In this document: positions 56,499 through 64,000 of the stretch, in pieces
Layout: every line of letters starts with the position of its first letter
Numbering within the stretch: the stretch's first letter is position 1
DNA from: DASXHY01 sp036272195
GTDB taxonomy: Bacteria > Verrucomicrobiota > Verrucomicrobiia > Limisphaerales > DASXHY01
Assembly: GCA_036272195.1 (NCBI GenBank)
Contig: DATAZE010000028.1
Coordinates: 62,001-126,000 of the forward strand
Direction: 5' to 3'
DNA length: 64,000 nucleotides
Made by a program: the position numbers and the translations under genes
The notes under the pieces: generated by a model
Seen by the model: only the letters and a program-made list of their open reading frames with translations
The model's database searches: none
Told to the model about the DNA's origin: nothing

Positions 56499-57680
56499 TT
56501 GAGCATAAAAAAGCACAAGCGGGTCGCAATTATTTTTCAATTGTGGCAAAATTATGATCGAGGAATTTTGCAAGGAATCGCCGCCTATGTGCGGGAGCGC
56601 CGGACGTGGTCGGTTTTTGTCGAGGAGGATGAACATCAACGCATTCCCACCATGGACGAATGGGACGGCGATGGATTGATCGTCAACTTCGACAACCAAA
56701 AAGTAACCCGGGCCATTCAAGGAATTGACAAACCCATCGTCGGTGTGGGCGGTGGGTTCGGCTGGCGTGCCCGCAACAACATTGTTCCCTACGTTACCAC
56801 CGATAACTTGAGCATTGGGAAACTGGCCGCAGAACATCTGATGGCGCGCGGATTGAAGCATTTTGCCTTCTGCGGTTATTCTCCGACGCGGACCAATGGG
56901 TGGGTGGCAAGTCGTGCCCGGGCGTTCATGGAGTGTCTGGCCTCGCAGGGCCACCGTTGCCACCTTTTCAAAGGGCATCAGACGGCCCCGGAACATTGGG
57001 AACAGCTTCAGAGCAAAATGATCGCGTGGCTCCGCAAGCTGCCCACCCCGATCGGGATCATGGGCTGCTACGATTACCGAGCACGCCATGTGCTGGAAGC
57101 CTGTAAAACCGCGGGCATTCGTGTGCCGGAAGAAGTGGCGGTCATCGGCGTGGACAACGATGCGGTTTGCGAATTAGCCGACCCACCGTTGTCGAGCATC
57201 GAACAAGGTCGTTTTCAAATAGGATACACTGCCGCCCGTTTGCTTGATGAAATGATGGCCGGACGAAAGCTTCGCTCAAAACAATTTATCATTCCTCCCA
57301 TCGGAGTCTTCAGCCGGCAGTCCACCGATTTGCTGTGCGTGGCTGACCAAAAAGTTTCCCGCGCGCTACGGATAATCCGCGAACAGGCCTGTAGCGGCTT
57401 GCAGGCGGAGGAACTGGCGCAACGATTGAAAATATCGCGCAGTTCATTGGACAAACGATTCAAGCGAAGCATTGGCCGCACAGTGGATCGAGACATTCGC
57501 CGCGAGCGACTCGAACGCGCAACGGAATTGCTCACCCGAACCAATCTGCCGTTGCGAAAAGTGGCCCGCGAATCCGGCTATGGAAACGAGCAATATTTAA
57601 ATGCGGTAATGCGCGCCAGCTTTCGCTGCACCCCGATGCAATACCGGCTCACGCACGACGGACGATGGGGAAACAAGTAA
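56499..57680 (+). CDS. XylR-type regulator (LacI-like sugar sensor with AraC DNA-binding domain)
   Basis: From the TTG at 56499, which has AAAGGA seven bases upstream, the protein has a LacI/periplasmic-binding sensor domain (about 5-275; RVAIIFQLWQNYDRGILQG ... VPEEVAVIGVDNDAVCELADPPLSSI) and a C-terminal AraC helix-turn-helix pair (about 290-385). A GTG at 56397 would add 34 residues without family support. Regulators of this type activate sugar-utilisation genes; a GH29 fucosidase gene follows on the same strand. Confidence 0.85.
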   Translation: MSIKKHKRVAIIFQLWQNYDRGILQGIAAYVRERRTWSVFVEEDEHQRIPTMDEWDGDGLIVNFDNQKVTRAIQGIDKPIVGVGGGFGWRARNNIVPYVTTDNLSIGKLAAEHLMARGLKHFAFCGYSPTRTNGWVASRARAFMECLASQGHRCHLFKGHQTAPEHWEQLQSKMIAWLRKLPTPIGIMGCYDYRARHVLEACKTAGIRVPEEVAVIGVDNDAVCELADPPLSSIEQGRFQIGYTAARLLDEMMAGRKLRSKQFIIPPIGVFSRQSTDLLCVADQKVSRALRIIREQACSGLQAEELAQRLKISRSSLDKRFKRSIGRTVDRDIRRERLERATELLTRTNLPLRKVARESGYGNEQYLNAVMRASFRCTPMQYRLTHDGRWGNK

Positions 57681-57774
57681 AGTTGTTTCGCCCCAGGAAC
57701 GAAACCCACATTTTATAAGTCGATTACCACATCTCACAATAGACGTCAGGCGTGAGCAAAGGCAAAATAGCCTC

Positions 57775-59528
57775 ATGAAAAGAGCGAGTTTTTTGATTAT
57801 CTGCGCGTTGTCATTACTCCAAGCCCCGGTTCGCGCCCAGACGAACGGCACGCCGCCCCCGGAAAATTTCGATCCATTCAAGGAGACGCCAGAGGAATAT
57901 GATGCGCGAGCACAATGGCTGCGCGATGCCAAGCTGGGAGTATTCGTGCATTGGAACCCCTCGAGTATCATCGGCCAGGAAATTTCCTGGTCGCGGAAAG
58001 ATTATGGCCCCGCGAAATATGACCAGCTTTACAAGCAATTTAAAGGCGAGCATTTCAATGCCGATGACTGGATAAATCTTTTTCACGAGGGCGGCATCCG
58101 TTACGCGGTATTTGTGCCGAAACATCATGATGGCTTTTGCATGTTCGACACCAGGACTTCGGATTACAACATCATGCACTCACCGTTCGGTCGCGACTAT
58201 ATCAAAGAGGTTGCGCCGCCTGCGCCAGGAGTGATGTTCGTTTTTGTCTTTACTACTCGGTGCTGGATTGGTGGAACCCAAAATATAGCAGCGCGGCGGG
58301 AGCGGACCTGACCAGCTACATGAATGATGTTTTCAAACCGCACATGAAAGAATTACTGACACATTATGGACCGGTCGGCTACATCTGGTTCGATGGCAAC
58401 TGGGAGGAATCATGGGCTCACGCTTACGGGCGCGAAATGTATGGCTACATTCGCCGCCTGCAACCAGGCACACTGCTGGGAAATCGCATCGATCGTCGTC
58501 CCGCTTACCAGGGTGATTGGAGACCTGTCGCTGGGGCATTTTTTAATGCACCGGATGCAGTCGGCGATTTCCAGGCACGCGAAATGTGGGTGGGTAATTA
58601 TTATACCAACAAGGCATGGGATAGCTGCTACAACATTTCAGCCAACGGCTGGTCATGGACACCGCCGATGCCGGTTCGCCCCCTGAACGACATCATCCAC
58701 TGGCTTATCCAGTGCGCCGGCCGCGATGGCGGCATGTTGCTGGGGGTAAGCCCCCGAACGGACGGTACGATTGATCCCCCGCAGGCAGCCAGATTACTCG
58801 AACTGGGCGATTGGCTTAAGCTGAATGGAGAGGCGATTTACGGCACGCGGGGAGGTCCTTATTTGCCCGGTTCCTGGGGCGTATCCACACGCAAAGGCAA
58901 CAAAGTTTATTTGTTTGTCTTCAAATGGAAAGGTGACGCTCTCACCCTTCCAGCCTTGCCCGCGGGCATTGTCTCTGCGCGCCTCGTCGCCGGCGGAACA
59001 ATCGCGCTTGGGCCTGATGACAAAAATTTAGTGCTTCGCGTACCGGATATTTTCCATCGGCCAGTTGCCACGATTGTGGAACTGACTTTAAATCAGGAGG
59101 CGAAGAATCTACCAATCATTGACGTTCCCCAACCAATAAATCTGGCAGCAGGCAAGCCGGTGGAGGTTTCAAGCGTTTGGCCGGGCAGAGAGTCGGAACT
59201 GAACCAGACTCATATTACGGATGGCGACCTCGATACCACCTGGGCGGCTGAGGAAAAAGCCCGCGACGGCTGGGTGACGGTCGATTTAGGAAATGAATTT
59301 GAAGTCGGCGAAGCCCTGTTGAGCGACTCGCCTTTTCATCGTACTCAAGCATTCGATTTGGAAGCTAAAGTTGACGGCAAATGGGAGAAAATCGCTGAAG
59401 GCAAGACCATGGGAGATGGGTTGCAATTGGAATTTGAACCGGTCAAGGCACGCCTGTTCCGGTTAAATATTCGCCAGGCCAGCGATACCCCCACCCTTTC
59501 AGAATTCCAGTTGTTCAAAGAGCCGTAG
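57775..59528 (+). pseudogene. GH29 alpha-L-fucosidase interrupted by a frameshift
   Basis: The first frame (ATG at 57775) has a signal peptide and the GH29 N-terminus (FVHWNPSSIIGQEISWSRKD, KHHDGFCMFDTRTSDYNI). The second frame, ending at 59528, has LYYSVLDWWNPKY, WFDGNWEESW (with the expected nucleophile Asp), and a C-terminal F5/8-type carbohydrate-binding module. Adding one G at about 58213-58215 joins them (EVAAACARSDVRFCLYYSVL). It follows the XylR gene by 94 bases. If the shift is a sequencing error, this is an ordinary active fucosidase. Confidence 0.8.
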
Positions 59529-59540
59529 ATCTCCAACCCT

Positions 59541-59600
59541 TGCCATAAATGAGAACTTGGCGAGCAGCGTTTCCACCGGCAAATCCTCAGACTCCAGCGC
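59541..59600 (-). pseudogene. Fragment of a second xseB copy
   Basis: The minus strand encodes ALESEDLPVETLLAKF, the core of XseB. Compared with the intact gene at 56206-56247, about 35 of 42 bases match, in the same orientation. The rest of the gene is absent. Together they bracket the XylR-GH29 segment. Confidence 0.6.
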
Positions 59601-59622
59601 CAATCGCCCGAATGTTGGGCAA

Positions 59623-59943
59623 TCAGGGAATTTCTAAAATTGAATATTCTCCCGCTGTCAGCTTTTCAACTGCGACTCGAATTTCAGCGAAATGTTTTTC
59701 CAAGGTGGGACGATGATTTGTCCACAGCTCGAGGATGGTGATGCGCCGACCAGAGAGATTTTGCTGATAACGCAGATTTTTATCTGCCACAATGAATACG
59801 CCGAAGCCTGCTTGCTCTGCGCTATTGAGCAAATCACCATTGGATTTTCCGCCCCACCCCATTTTCTGCGCGGTTGTGACATCGTGCCCCGGGAGCGCGT
59901 CACAAACTTGGATCGGAACGCACTCGTCGAGAAGAATCCTCAT
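59623..59943 (-). CDS. DUF5615 PIN-like protein (toxin-like)
   Basis: 106 residues starting MRILLDECVP, with the PIN-like acidic residues and DKNLRYQQNLSGRRI typical of DUF5615. This family usually pairs with DUF433 as a toxin-antitoxin-like module and is suspected to be a ribonuclease. It overlaps the DUF433 gene by four bases. Confidence 0.85.
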   Translation of the reverse strand: MRILLDECVPIQVCDALPGHDVTTAQKMGWGGKSNGDLLNSAEQAGFGVFIVADKNLRYQQNLSGRRITILELWTNHRPTLEKHFAEIRVAVEKLTAGEYSILEIP

Positions 59944-60182
59944 GCCGCGAGTTCGGCTTCGATGCGCTGCAATCCATACCGGAGCACTGCAGCGGCATGC
60001 TCACGTGTCACGGAGGGAAATGTCTCAAGGAAATAATCGAGTGAAAGACCGTCTGCAAGGTAGTCAAAAAGCGATTGCACCGGCAGCCGCGTGCCGCGAA
60101 ATACCGGCTTGCCCCCGAGAATGCCCGGATCGCTGACCACCAACCCATCAGCGACGGTGTGAATGTCAGAGGCTGTTGCCAT
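59940..60182 (-). CDS. DUF433 antitoxin-like protein
   Basis: 80 residues with the DUF433 pattern SDPGILGGKPVFRGTRLPVQSLFDYLADG, predicted to be a winged or helix-turn-helix DNA-binding domain. It precedes and overlaps the DUF5615 gene; together they form a VapBC-like pair. Confidence 0.85.
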   Translation of the reverse strand: MATASDIHTVADGLVVSDPGILGGKPVFRGTRLPVQSLFDYLADGLSLDYFLETFPSVTREHAAAVLRYGLQRIEAELAA

Positions 60183-60255
60183 GACGCCAATTTAGACGCA
60201 GAAAACCAATCGATCAAGCGAGATGACGCGGGAGTTTCCTAACGCATTCGCGCAT

Positions 60256-60984
60256 CTAACTGTCCGCTTTGGTGGCAATAATGGAGGTGGCGCAGCCGAA
60301 AAAGTGTGATTTCGTCTGGACGCAAAATCCCGCCCGGCGGAAGCATTCAGCAGCACCATCGCAAGATTTGAAGGCCTCGGTGTAAATACCGAGCATTTTG
60401 TAGCACTCGATATTTTTCAAAAAAAGACGGCCAATTAAAGGAATGATCTTCTTGAGATAGAACAGATAGCAAGCGCGCAGGAACGCTGCCTTAGGCACAC
60501 TTATTTCCAATAGAGAACAACCTCCGCCCTTCCGCAAAACCCGTTGGATTTCCGCCACGAACCGGTTCACGGAAGCCTCATCGAGTGTTTTTAATCCGAA
60601 CGCCGAAATTACGAAGTCCACTGAGTTATTTGAAAGACTTAAAGACAGGGCGTTCTCGCAGGCGATCATTACATTCGTTCCAAGAAGCCGATGTAATCGC
60701 CGCCGCTGGCGATCGCACATGACGCGGGAGAAATCTACAGAATGGATTTTCCCGTGAGGTTCAATTCTTCGCCTCAGATAAGCCCAGCATTCGCCGCTGC
60801 CAGCCATCAAGTCCGCGACAACAGCCCCGTTTGGAATCGAGAGGTTTCGGACACATTGAGCGCGCCAAACTTCGGAAAAACCAAAAGAAGAAACAAGATT
60901 CATGACGTCATACGATGGACCCATCTCATCGAAAAGGCGGGCAACGTATTCTTCGTCGTAATTTAGCCGCACTGATTTGAACAA
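60256..60984 (-). CDS. UbiE-like SAM methyltransferase coupled to bioB
   Basis: 242 residues. The start FDEMGPSYDVMNLVSSFGFSE and motif I VADLMAGSGECW, plus FGLKTLDEASVNRFVAEIQRVL, resemble the UbiE/COQ5 family. The TTG start directly follows the bioB stop, so it is probably translated by coupling. UbiE-type enzymes methylate quinones; position beside bioB raises the possibility of a BioC-like role, but the sequence does not show this. Confidence 0.75.
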   Translation of the reverse strand: MFKSVRLNYDEEYVARLFDEMGPSYDVMNLVSSFGFSEVWRAQCVRNLSIPNGAVVADLMAGSGECWAYLRRRIEPHGKIHSVDFSRVMCDRQRRRLHRLLGTNVMIACENALSLSLSNNSVDFVISAFGLKTLDEASVNRFVAEIQRVLRKGGGCSLLEISVPKAAFLRACYLFYLKKIIPLIGRLFLKNIECYKMLGIYTEAFKSCDGAAECFRRAGFCVQTKSHFFGCATSIIATKADS

Positions 60985-62082
60985 TTACGGAGCGGCAGCC
61001 ATTTCTTTCTCGCACCCGCTCTGAGAACACCCACAGCCGCTCTCCTCCTGGTCACTGAACCCATGACTGTCCCAACTCGGGTCGAGGCCAAGGTCTTTGA
61101 GCATCTGCAAATCTTTTTCCACCGGTTGATTGAGCGTGGTGAGATAATTGCCCACCATCAACGCGCTCGCGCCGGCCATGAAGACCATGCTTTGCATGTC
61201 GCGTAAATTCACGGTGCGCCCGCCGGCCACCATGATCTCCTGCCGCGGCAAAATGAGGCGAAAACACGCGATGGTTTTCAAAATCTCCAGCGGTGGCAAT
61301 GGCGCATTTTTTTCAAACGGCGTCCCGGGAATCGGATTCAGAATATTGACCGGCACCACGTTCGCGCCGATTTCCTTGAGTGAAAAGGCGAGGTCGCAGC
61401 GGTCTTCGCGCGTCTCGCCCATGCCGATGATGCCGCCAGAACAAATTTTGATGCCGGCTTTTTTCAGGTAGCCGATGGTTTGCACGCGATCGTCGAAAGT
61501 GTGCGTGGTGCAGGTGTTCGGAAAAAAGCGGCGCGAACTTTCCAAATTGTGGCCGTAGCATTCCAGCCCGGCTTCTTTCAACCGGTCGGCCACGCGCTGG
61601 TTTTTGATAATGCCCAAGGAAGCGTCCGGGCGCGTTTTCCCGCCCGCTTTCAACTCGCTGATGCGGGCGCAGACTTCATCGAGCATCGGTCCCTCGTTCA
61701 GGCCTTTCCAGGCTGCCACGAGGCCGACTGCGGTTACGCCGTTTTGATTGGCTTCGTTGGCCGCTTCAAAAACCGGTTCCGGGTCGATGAAACCGTATTT
61801 CGGCGAACCGGTCTGGTAAAACGAGGATTGCGCGCAAAAGCTGCAATTTTCCGAGCACGCCCCGGCTTTGGCGTTCACGATCGAGCACAGGTGAATCTTG
61901 TTGCCTTTGAAATGTTCGCGCACGCGGTTGGCCCAGGAGAGCAAGTCGTAAATGTCCGCGGACGATTCGAGGTCGAAAAGCCATTGGGCCTCGTCGCGAT
62001 GGAGATGTCCGCCGTCCAGAACGCGCTGGCCGAGTTCGGCGATACGTGCATGATTCGTTGCGTCAACTGATGTGGCGATCAT
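60985..62082 (-). CDS. bioB: Biotin synthase
   Basis: A radical SAM enzyme that inserts sulfur into dethiobiotin. The CSENCSFC cluster motif is present, followed by the family's Cys and Arg positions. The 365-residue length from the ATG at 62082 fits; earlier in-frame starts would translate a REPIN. An unusual Cys-rich tail (SGCGCSQSGCEKE) ends the protein. A UbiE-like methyltransferase follows without a gap. Confidence 0.94.
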   Translation of the reverse strand: MIATSVDATNHARIAELGQRVLDGGHLHRDEAQWLFDLESSADIYDLLSWANRVREHFKGNKIHLCSIVNAKAGACSENCSFCAQSSFYQTGSPKYGFIDPEPVFEAANEANQNGVTAVGLVAAWKGLNEGPMLDEVCARISELKAGGKTRPDASLGIIKNQRVADRLKEAGLECYGHNLESSRRFFPNTCTTHTFDDRVQTIGYLKKAGIKICSGGIIGMGETREDRCDLAFSLKEIGANVVPVNILNPIPGTPFEKNAPLPPLEILKTIACFRLILPRQEIMVAGGRTVNLRDMQSMVFMAGASALMVGNYLTTLNQPVEKDLQMLKDLGLDPSWDSHGFSDQEESGCGCSQSGCEKEMAAAP

Positions 62083-62130
62083 GGTTGACAGCATAGCAAC
62101 CCCACTAATTTCTGCAAGCAGTCTGATAAT

Positions 62131-62215
62131 GGCAAGGGCGTCCCCGCCTGTACGTTTCAACGACGTCGTTTCGAAATCATTCAAAAAGAAACTCACGGGC
62201 GGGGACGCCCGTGCC
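62131..62215. repeat. REPIN-like element upstream of bioB
   Basis: GGGCGTCCCCGCC (62136-62148) and GGCGGGGACGCCC (62198-62210) are perfect 13-bp inverted repeats, and with five further bases match at 17 of 18. It lies in the bioB leader and can be misread as an N-terminal extension. Confidence 0.7.
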
Positions 62216-62216
62216 A

Positions 62217-62453
62217 CTAGAGCGCTTTGCGGGAACCAGATCCGTCTTGCGGAGGAAGGACGGGCAACACGATGTCGTAACGCTGCTCGTCGAATTTGAG
62301 GACGATTTGCACGTCGGAGATTTTATTGGCTATGCAAAAATCGATCGCGGAAGTGGAACTGAGAAAATCCATCGCCAGGGCGGGATCCGGGTCCCACGCA
62401 TCGATGTCCTTAAAATAAAGCCCGGTTTCCTTCTGTTGAAGGAGAATTCTCAT
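62217..62453 (-). CDS. Uncharacterised 78-residue protein
   Basis: From the ATG at 62453 (MRILLQQKETGLYFKDI) the protein is acidic and soluble, with an alternating pattern suited to a small alpha/beta fold. I do not recognise it. It lies between the RCC1-repeat gene and the bioB REPIN on the same strand. Confidence 0.55.
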   Translation of the reverse strand: MRILLQQKETGLYFKDIDAWDPDPALAMDFLSSTSAIDFCIANKISDVQIVLKFDEQRYDIVLPVLPPQDGSGSRKAL

Positions 62454-62543
62454 AAGAAACGCCCTACGACACAGCAAAGGCACGATACCGATGAGAGCGG
62501 GCGGTAGCAATCTTAAACTGACAGCGGCGAATCAAATGCGCGA

Positions 62544-63488
62544 TTACCTGGCCGTCGTTTTGAGCAACGCCATGCTGTGGCGGCCGTGGGCGGCAATAGC
62601 GCGGACATTTTTCAGTCCAGGGGGAATATCGCATTGGCCGAAGGTATTCAAACCCCACGCCACAATGGTTCCATCGCGACGCAAAGCGAGGCTGTGATAG
62701 TCGCCGGTGGCAATCGCCACGACATTGCTCAGGCCCGGCGGGACGTCGATTTGGGAAAGGCCGTAACCGCCCCACGAAACCACGGTGCCGTCTGACTTCA
62801 ACGCCAGGCTGTGAAATCCTCCCGCGGCGATAGCCACGACATGATTAAGGCCTTTCGGCACGGTGCTTTGGCCGAGATTATCGTAACCCCAAGCGACGAC
62901 CGTGCCGTCGCGTTTCAAAGCGAGGCTGTGATACATGCCACCCGCAATCGCCACGACATGGTTGAGCCTTGCCGGCACATCGCACTGGCCGTAATCATCG
63001 AATCCCCACGCGGCGACCGTGCCATCACGTCGAAGAGCGAGGCTATGGACAGAGCCGGCGGCAATGGCTTTCACTTTTTTCAAAGTGACCGGAACCGCAT
63101 CCTGGCCGTAATCGCCATAGGCTCCCTCGGAAGGCCCCCAGGCTGCCACCGTTCCATCTCCCATCAAAGCGAGATTGTGAACATTGCCGGCAGCGATCTT
63201 CACGACCTTGCGGCGATTCAGGATGGACGGGACGGAGCTTTGGCCGAATCGATCATCGCCCCATGCCAGCAGCAAGCCGTCGCGTTGCAACACAAGGCTG
63301 TGAAAATCCCCGGCGGCGATTCGCGCCACGGAGCGACCGGGTTGGGCGACATCATTCGTCAGATCGTAATTGATATCGCCCCACGCCACGACGCGGCTCA
63401 ATTCACGCGCACTTGTGCCCGAACAAATTGTCAGTATTCCGGCGAGGGTCGAGAAGGCGAGCCAGAATCGAAAAACGGATTCTCTCAT
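62544..63488 (-). CDS. Secreted RCC1/BLIP-II-like repeat protein
   Basis: A signal peptide (ATG at 63488) is followed by seven repeats of about 38 residues, each with the pattern VVAWG...GQxxVP...VVAIAAGxxHSLAL, forming a seven-bladed beta-propeller as in RCC1 and BLIP-II. Seven blades would close one propeller. Secreted members bind proteins or sugars; the ligand is unknown. Confidence 0.85.
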   Translation of the reverse strand: MRESVFRFWLAFSTLAGILTICSGTSARELSRVVAWGDINYDLTNDVAQPGRSVARIAAGDFHSLVLQRDGLLLAWGDDRFGQSSVPSILNRRKVVKIAAGNVHNLALMGDGTVAAWGPSEGAYGDYGQDAVPVTLKKVKAIAAGSVHSLALRRDGTVAAWGFDDYGQCDVPARLNHVVAIAGGMYHSLALKRDGTVVAWGYDNLGQSTVPKGLNHVVAIAAGGFHSLALKSDGTVVSWGGYGLSQIDVPPGLSNVVAIATGDYHSLALRRDGTIVAWGLNTFGQCDIPPGLKNVRAIAAHGRHSMALLKTTAR

Positions 63489-63657
63489 AGATGAATTGTG
63501 CGGGGCATTTTTCAACGCGCTCACAGGATGAATGAGACGAGAGAAAACCGCCATTAGGTCGAAACTGAAAATAATCCAAGGGCCACCCCGGGAACGGTCG
63601 CGTAGGCGATTCGCGCCGAGTTGTGCTGGGCGCTCCGCGATTGTTCCCAGAATCTCG

Positions 63658-63924
63658 CTACGGTTTTCGTTCGCTGCGATTTTTGTCGAGGATGGCGAAG
63701 AGAATCAGCACGAAGGCCAGGAGGCGAATGAGATAAACAATTGAATGCGGATTGTTCGAGAATTCCTCGCCGATCCGTTCAAGTCCGAGCAACACAAAAG
63801 CGACCGCGAAATAGCCAAAGAGCCGGTCGCGGGTTTTCTGGCGGCATTCCCAGAACAACATGGCGATCACCAAGGACGCGAGCGTGATGGCGCCGTCCAA
63901 AAAGGGTTCGAGGATCATAACCAT
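63658..63924 (-). CDS. DUF5985-family small membrane protein
   Basis: 88 residues with three hydrophobic helices (DGAITLASLVIAMLFW; LFGYFAVAFVLLGLERI; YLIRLLAFVLILFAIL) and the closing DKNR typical of the family. Function is unknown. A paralogous gene's end lies directly upstream. Confidence 0.75.
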   Translation of the reverse strand: MVMILEPFLDGAITLASLVIAMLFWECRQKTRDRLFGYFAVAFVLLGLERIGEEFSNNPHSIVYLIRLLAFVLILFAILDKNRSERKP

Positions 63925-63930
63925 GAGTCT

Positions 63931-64000
63931 CTAATTGCGTTGGCGGATCAGCCCGTGGATCAACATGAGCATCCCGGCGAGCGTGACCAGATTGCGCACC
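63931..64000 (-). CDS. C-terminal end of a small membrane protein (cut by window edge)
   Basis: The frame from the right edge to the TAG at 63931 reads VRNLVTLAGMLMLIHGLIRQ(RN), similar in layout to the end of the adjacent DUF5985 protein (RLLAFVLILFAILDKNR). DUF5985 genes often occur in pairs, so this is probably the partner. Confidence 0.5.
   Translation of the reverse strand, partial: VRNLVTLAGMLMLIHGLIRQRN

Noticed and set aside
56397..56499. N-terminal extension of the XylR regulator from GTG at 56397
   Set aside because: The TTG at 56499 has a good RBS and starts the sensor domain properly; the extension lacks family support.
1..64000. CRISPR arrays, tRNA or rRNA genes
   Set aside because: I found no regularly spaced repeat array and no recognisable tRNA or rRNA segment by eye; a dedicated covariance search was not possible.

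Overview
The window looks like chromosome from a free-living, probably soil or sediment member of the Verrucomicrobiota (Pedosphaera/Limisphaerales-like). This placement is an inference from gene content: a fused LpxC-FabZ protein with LpxA, Ig/PA14/chitobiase-type giant exported proteins with a characteristic C-terminal domain, a TIGR03435 (soil-associated) protein, a SWIB-domain protein, TIGR02999-type ECF sigma factors next to Ser/Thr-kinase remnants, many glycoside hydrolases, and short GTAG/GTGG-anchored palindromic repeats between genes. No rRNA, tRNA, CRISPR array or intact transposase was recognised.

Layout. 1-12 kb: a giant exported PQQ-like/diheme-cytochrome protein cut by the left edge; leuA behind a leucine-rich leader peptide and terminator (a classical attenuator); a SWIB protein; a DUF1573-cytochrome c protein; an alpha/beta hydrolase; an MFS exporter. 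12-19 kb: a TetR-controlled RND efflux operon in which the inner-membrane pump and the outer-membrane factor are one polypeptide. 19-25 kb: a lipoprotein truncated haemoglobin with a DUF748 protein, a lone nuoA, a miniature kinase overlapping a PP2C phosphatase, and glnII behind a sigma-54 promoter. 25-31 kb: lpxC/fabZ and lpxA, a TlpA-TIGR03435 protein with a frameshift, a small lipoprotein and a hybrid histidine kinase. 31-38 kb: a tagaturonate-epimerase-like enzyme, an ECF sigma/anti-sigma/secreted-protein operon, and a stretch of decayed genes. 37.7-45.7 kb: a GH97-GH31-GH95-GH27 cluster that would remove alpha-linked galactose, glucose/xylose and fucose from plant-type glycans. 46-51.7 kb: an Ig-domain secreted protein and a FecR-TPR-beta-barrel fusion divergent from an ECF sigma factor. 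51.8-56.3 kb: icd, then xseB-dxs-methyltransferase. 56.4-59.6 kb: a XylR-type regulator and a frameshifted GH29 fucosidase, bounded by xseB on one side and a diverged xseB fragment on the other. 59.6-64 kb: a DUF433/DUF5615 pair, bioB coupled to a UbiE-like methyltransferase, an RCC1-repeat protein and a DUF5985 pair.

The most notable signals are the leuA attenuator, the RND-outer-membrane-factor fusion with an internal signal-peptide-like segment, the REP/REPIN family (in places running into coding regions), the exported globin, the mini-kinase/PP2C pair, and the FecR-barrel fusion beside a sigma factor. Three single-base frameshifts can be read as gene decay or as homopolymer sequencing errors. 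The 36.0-37.7 kb chimera of two gene fragments cannot be explained by sequencing error alone.
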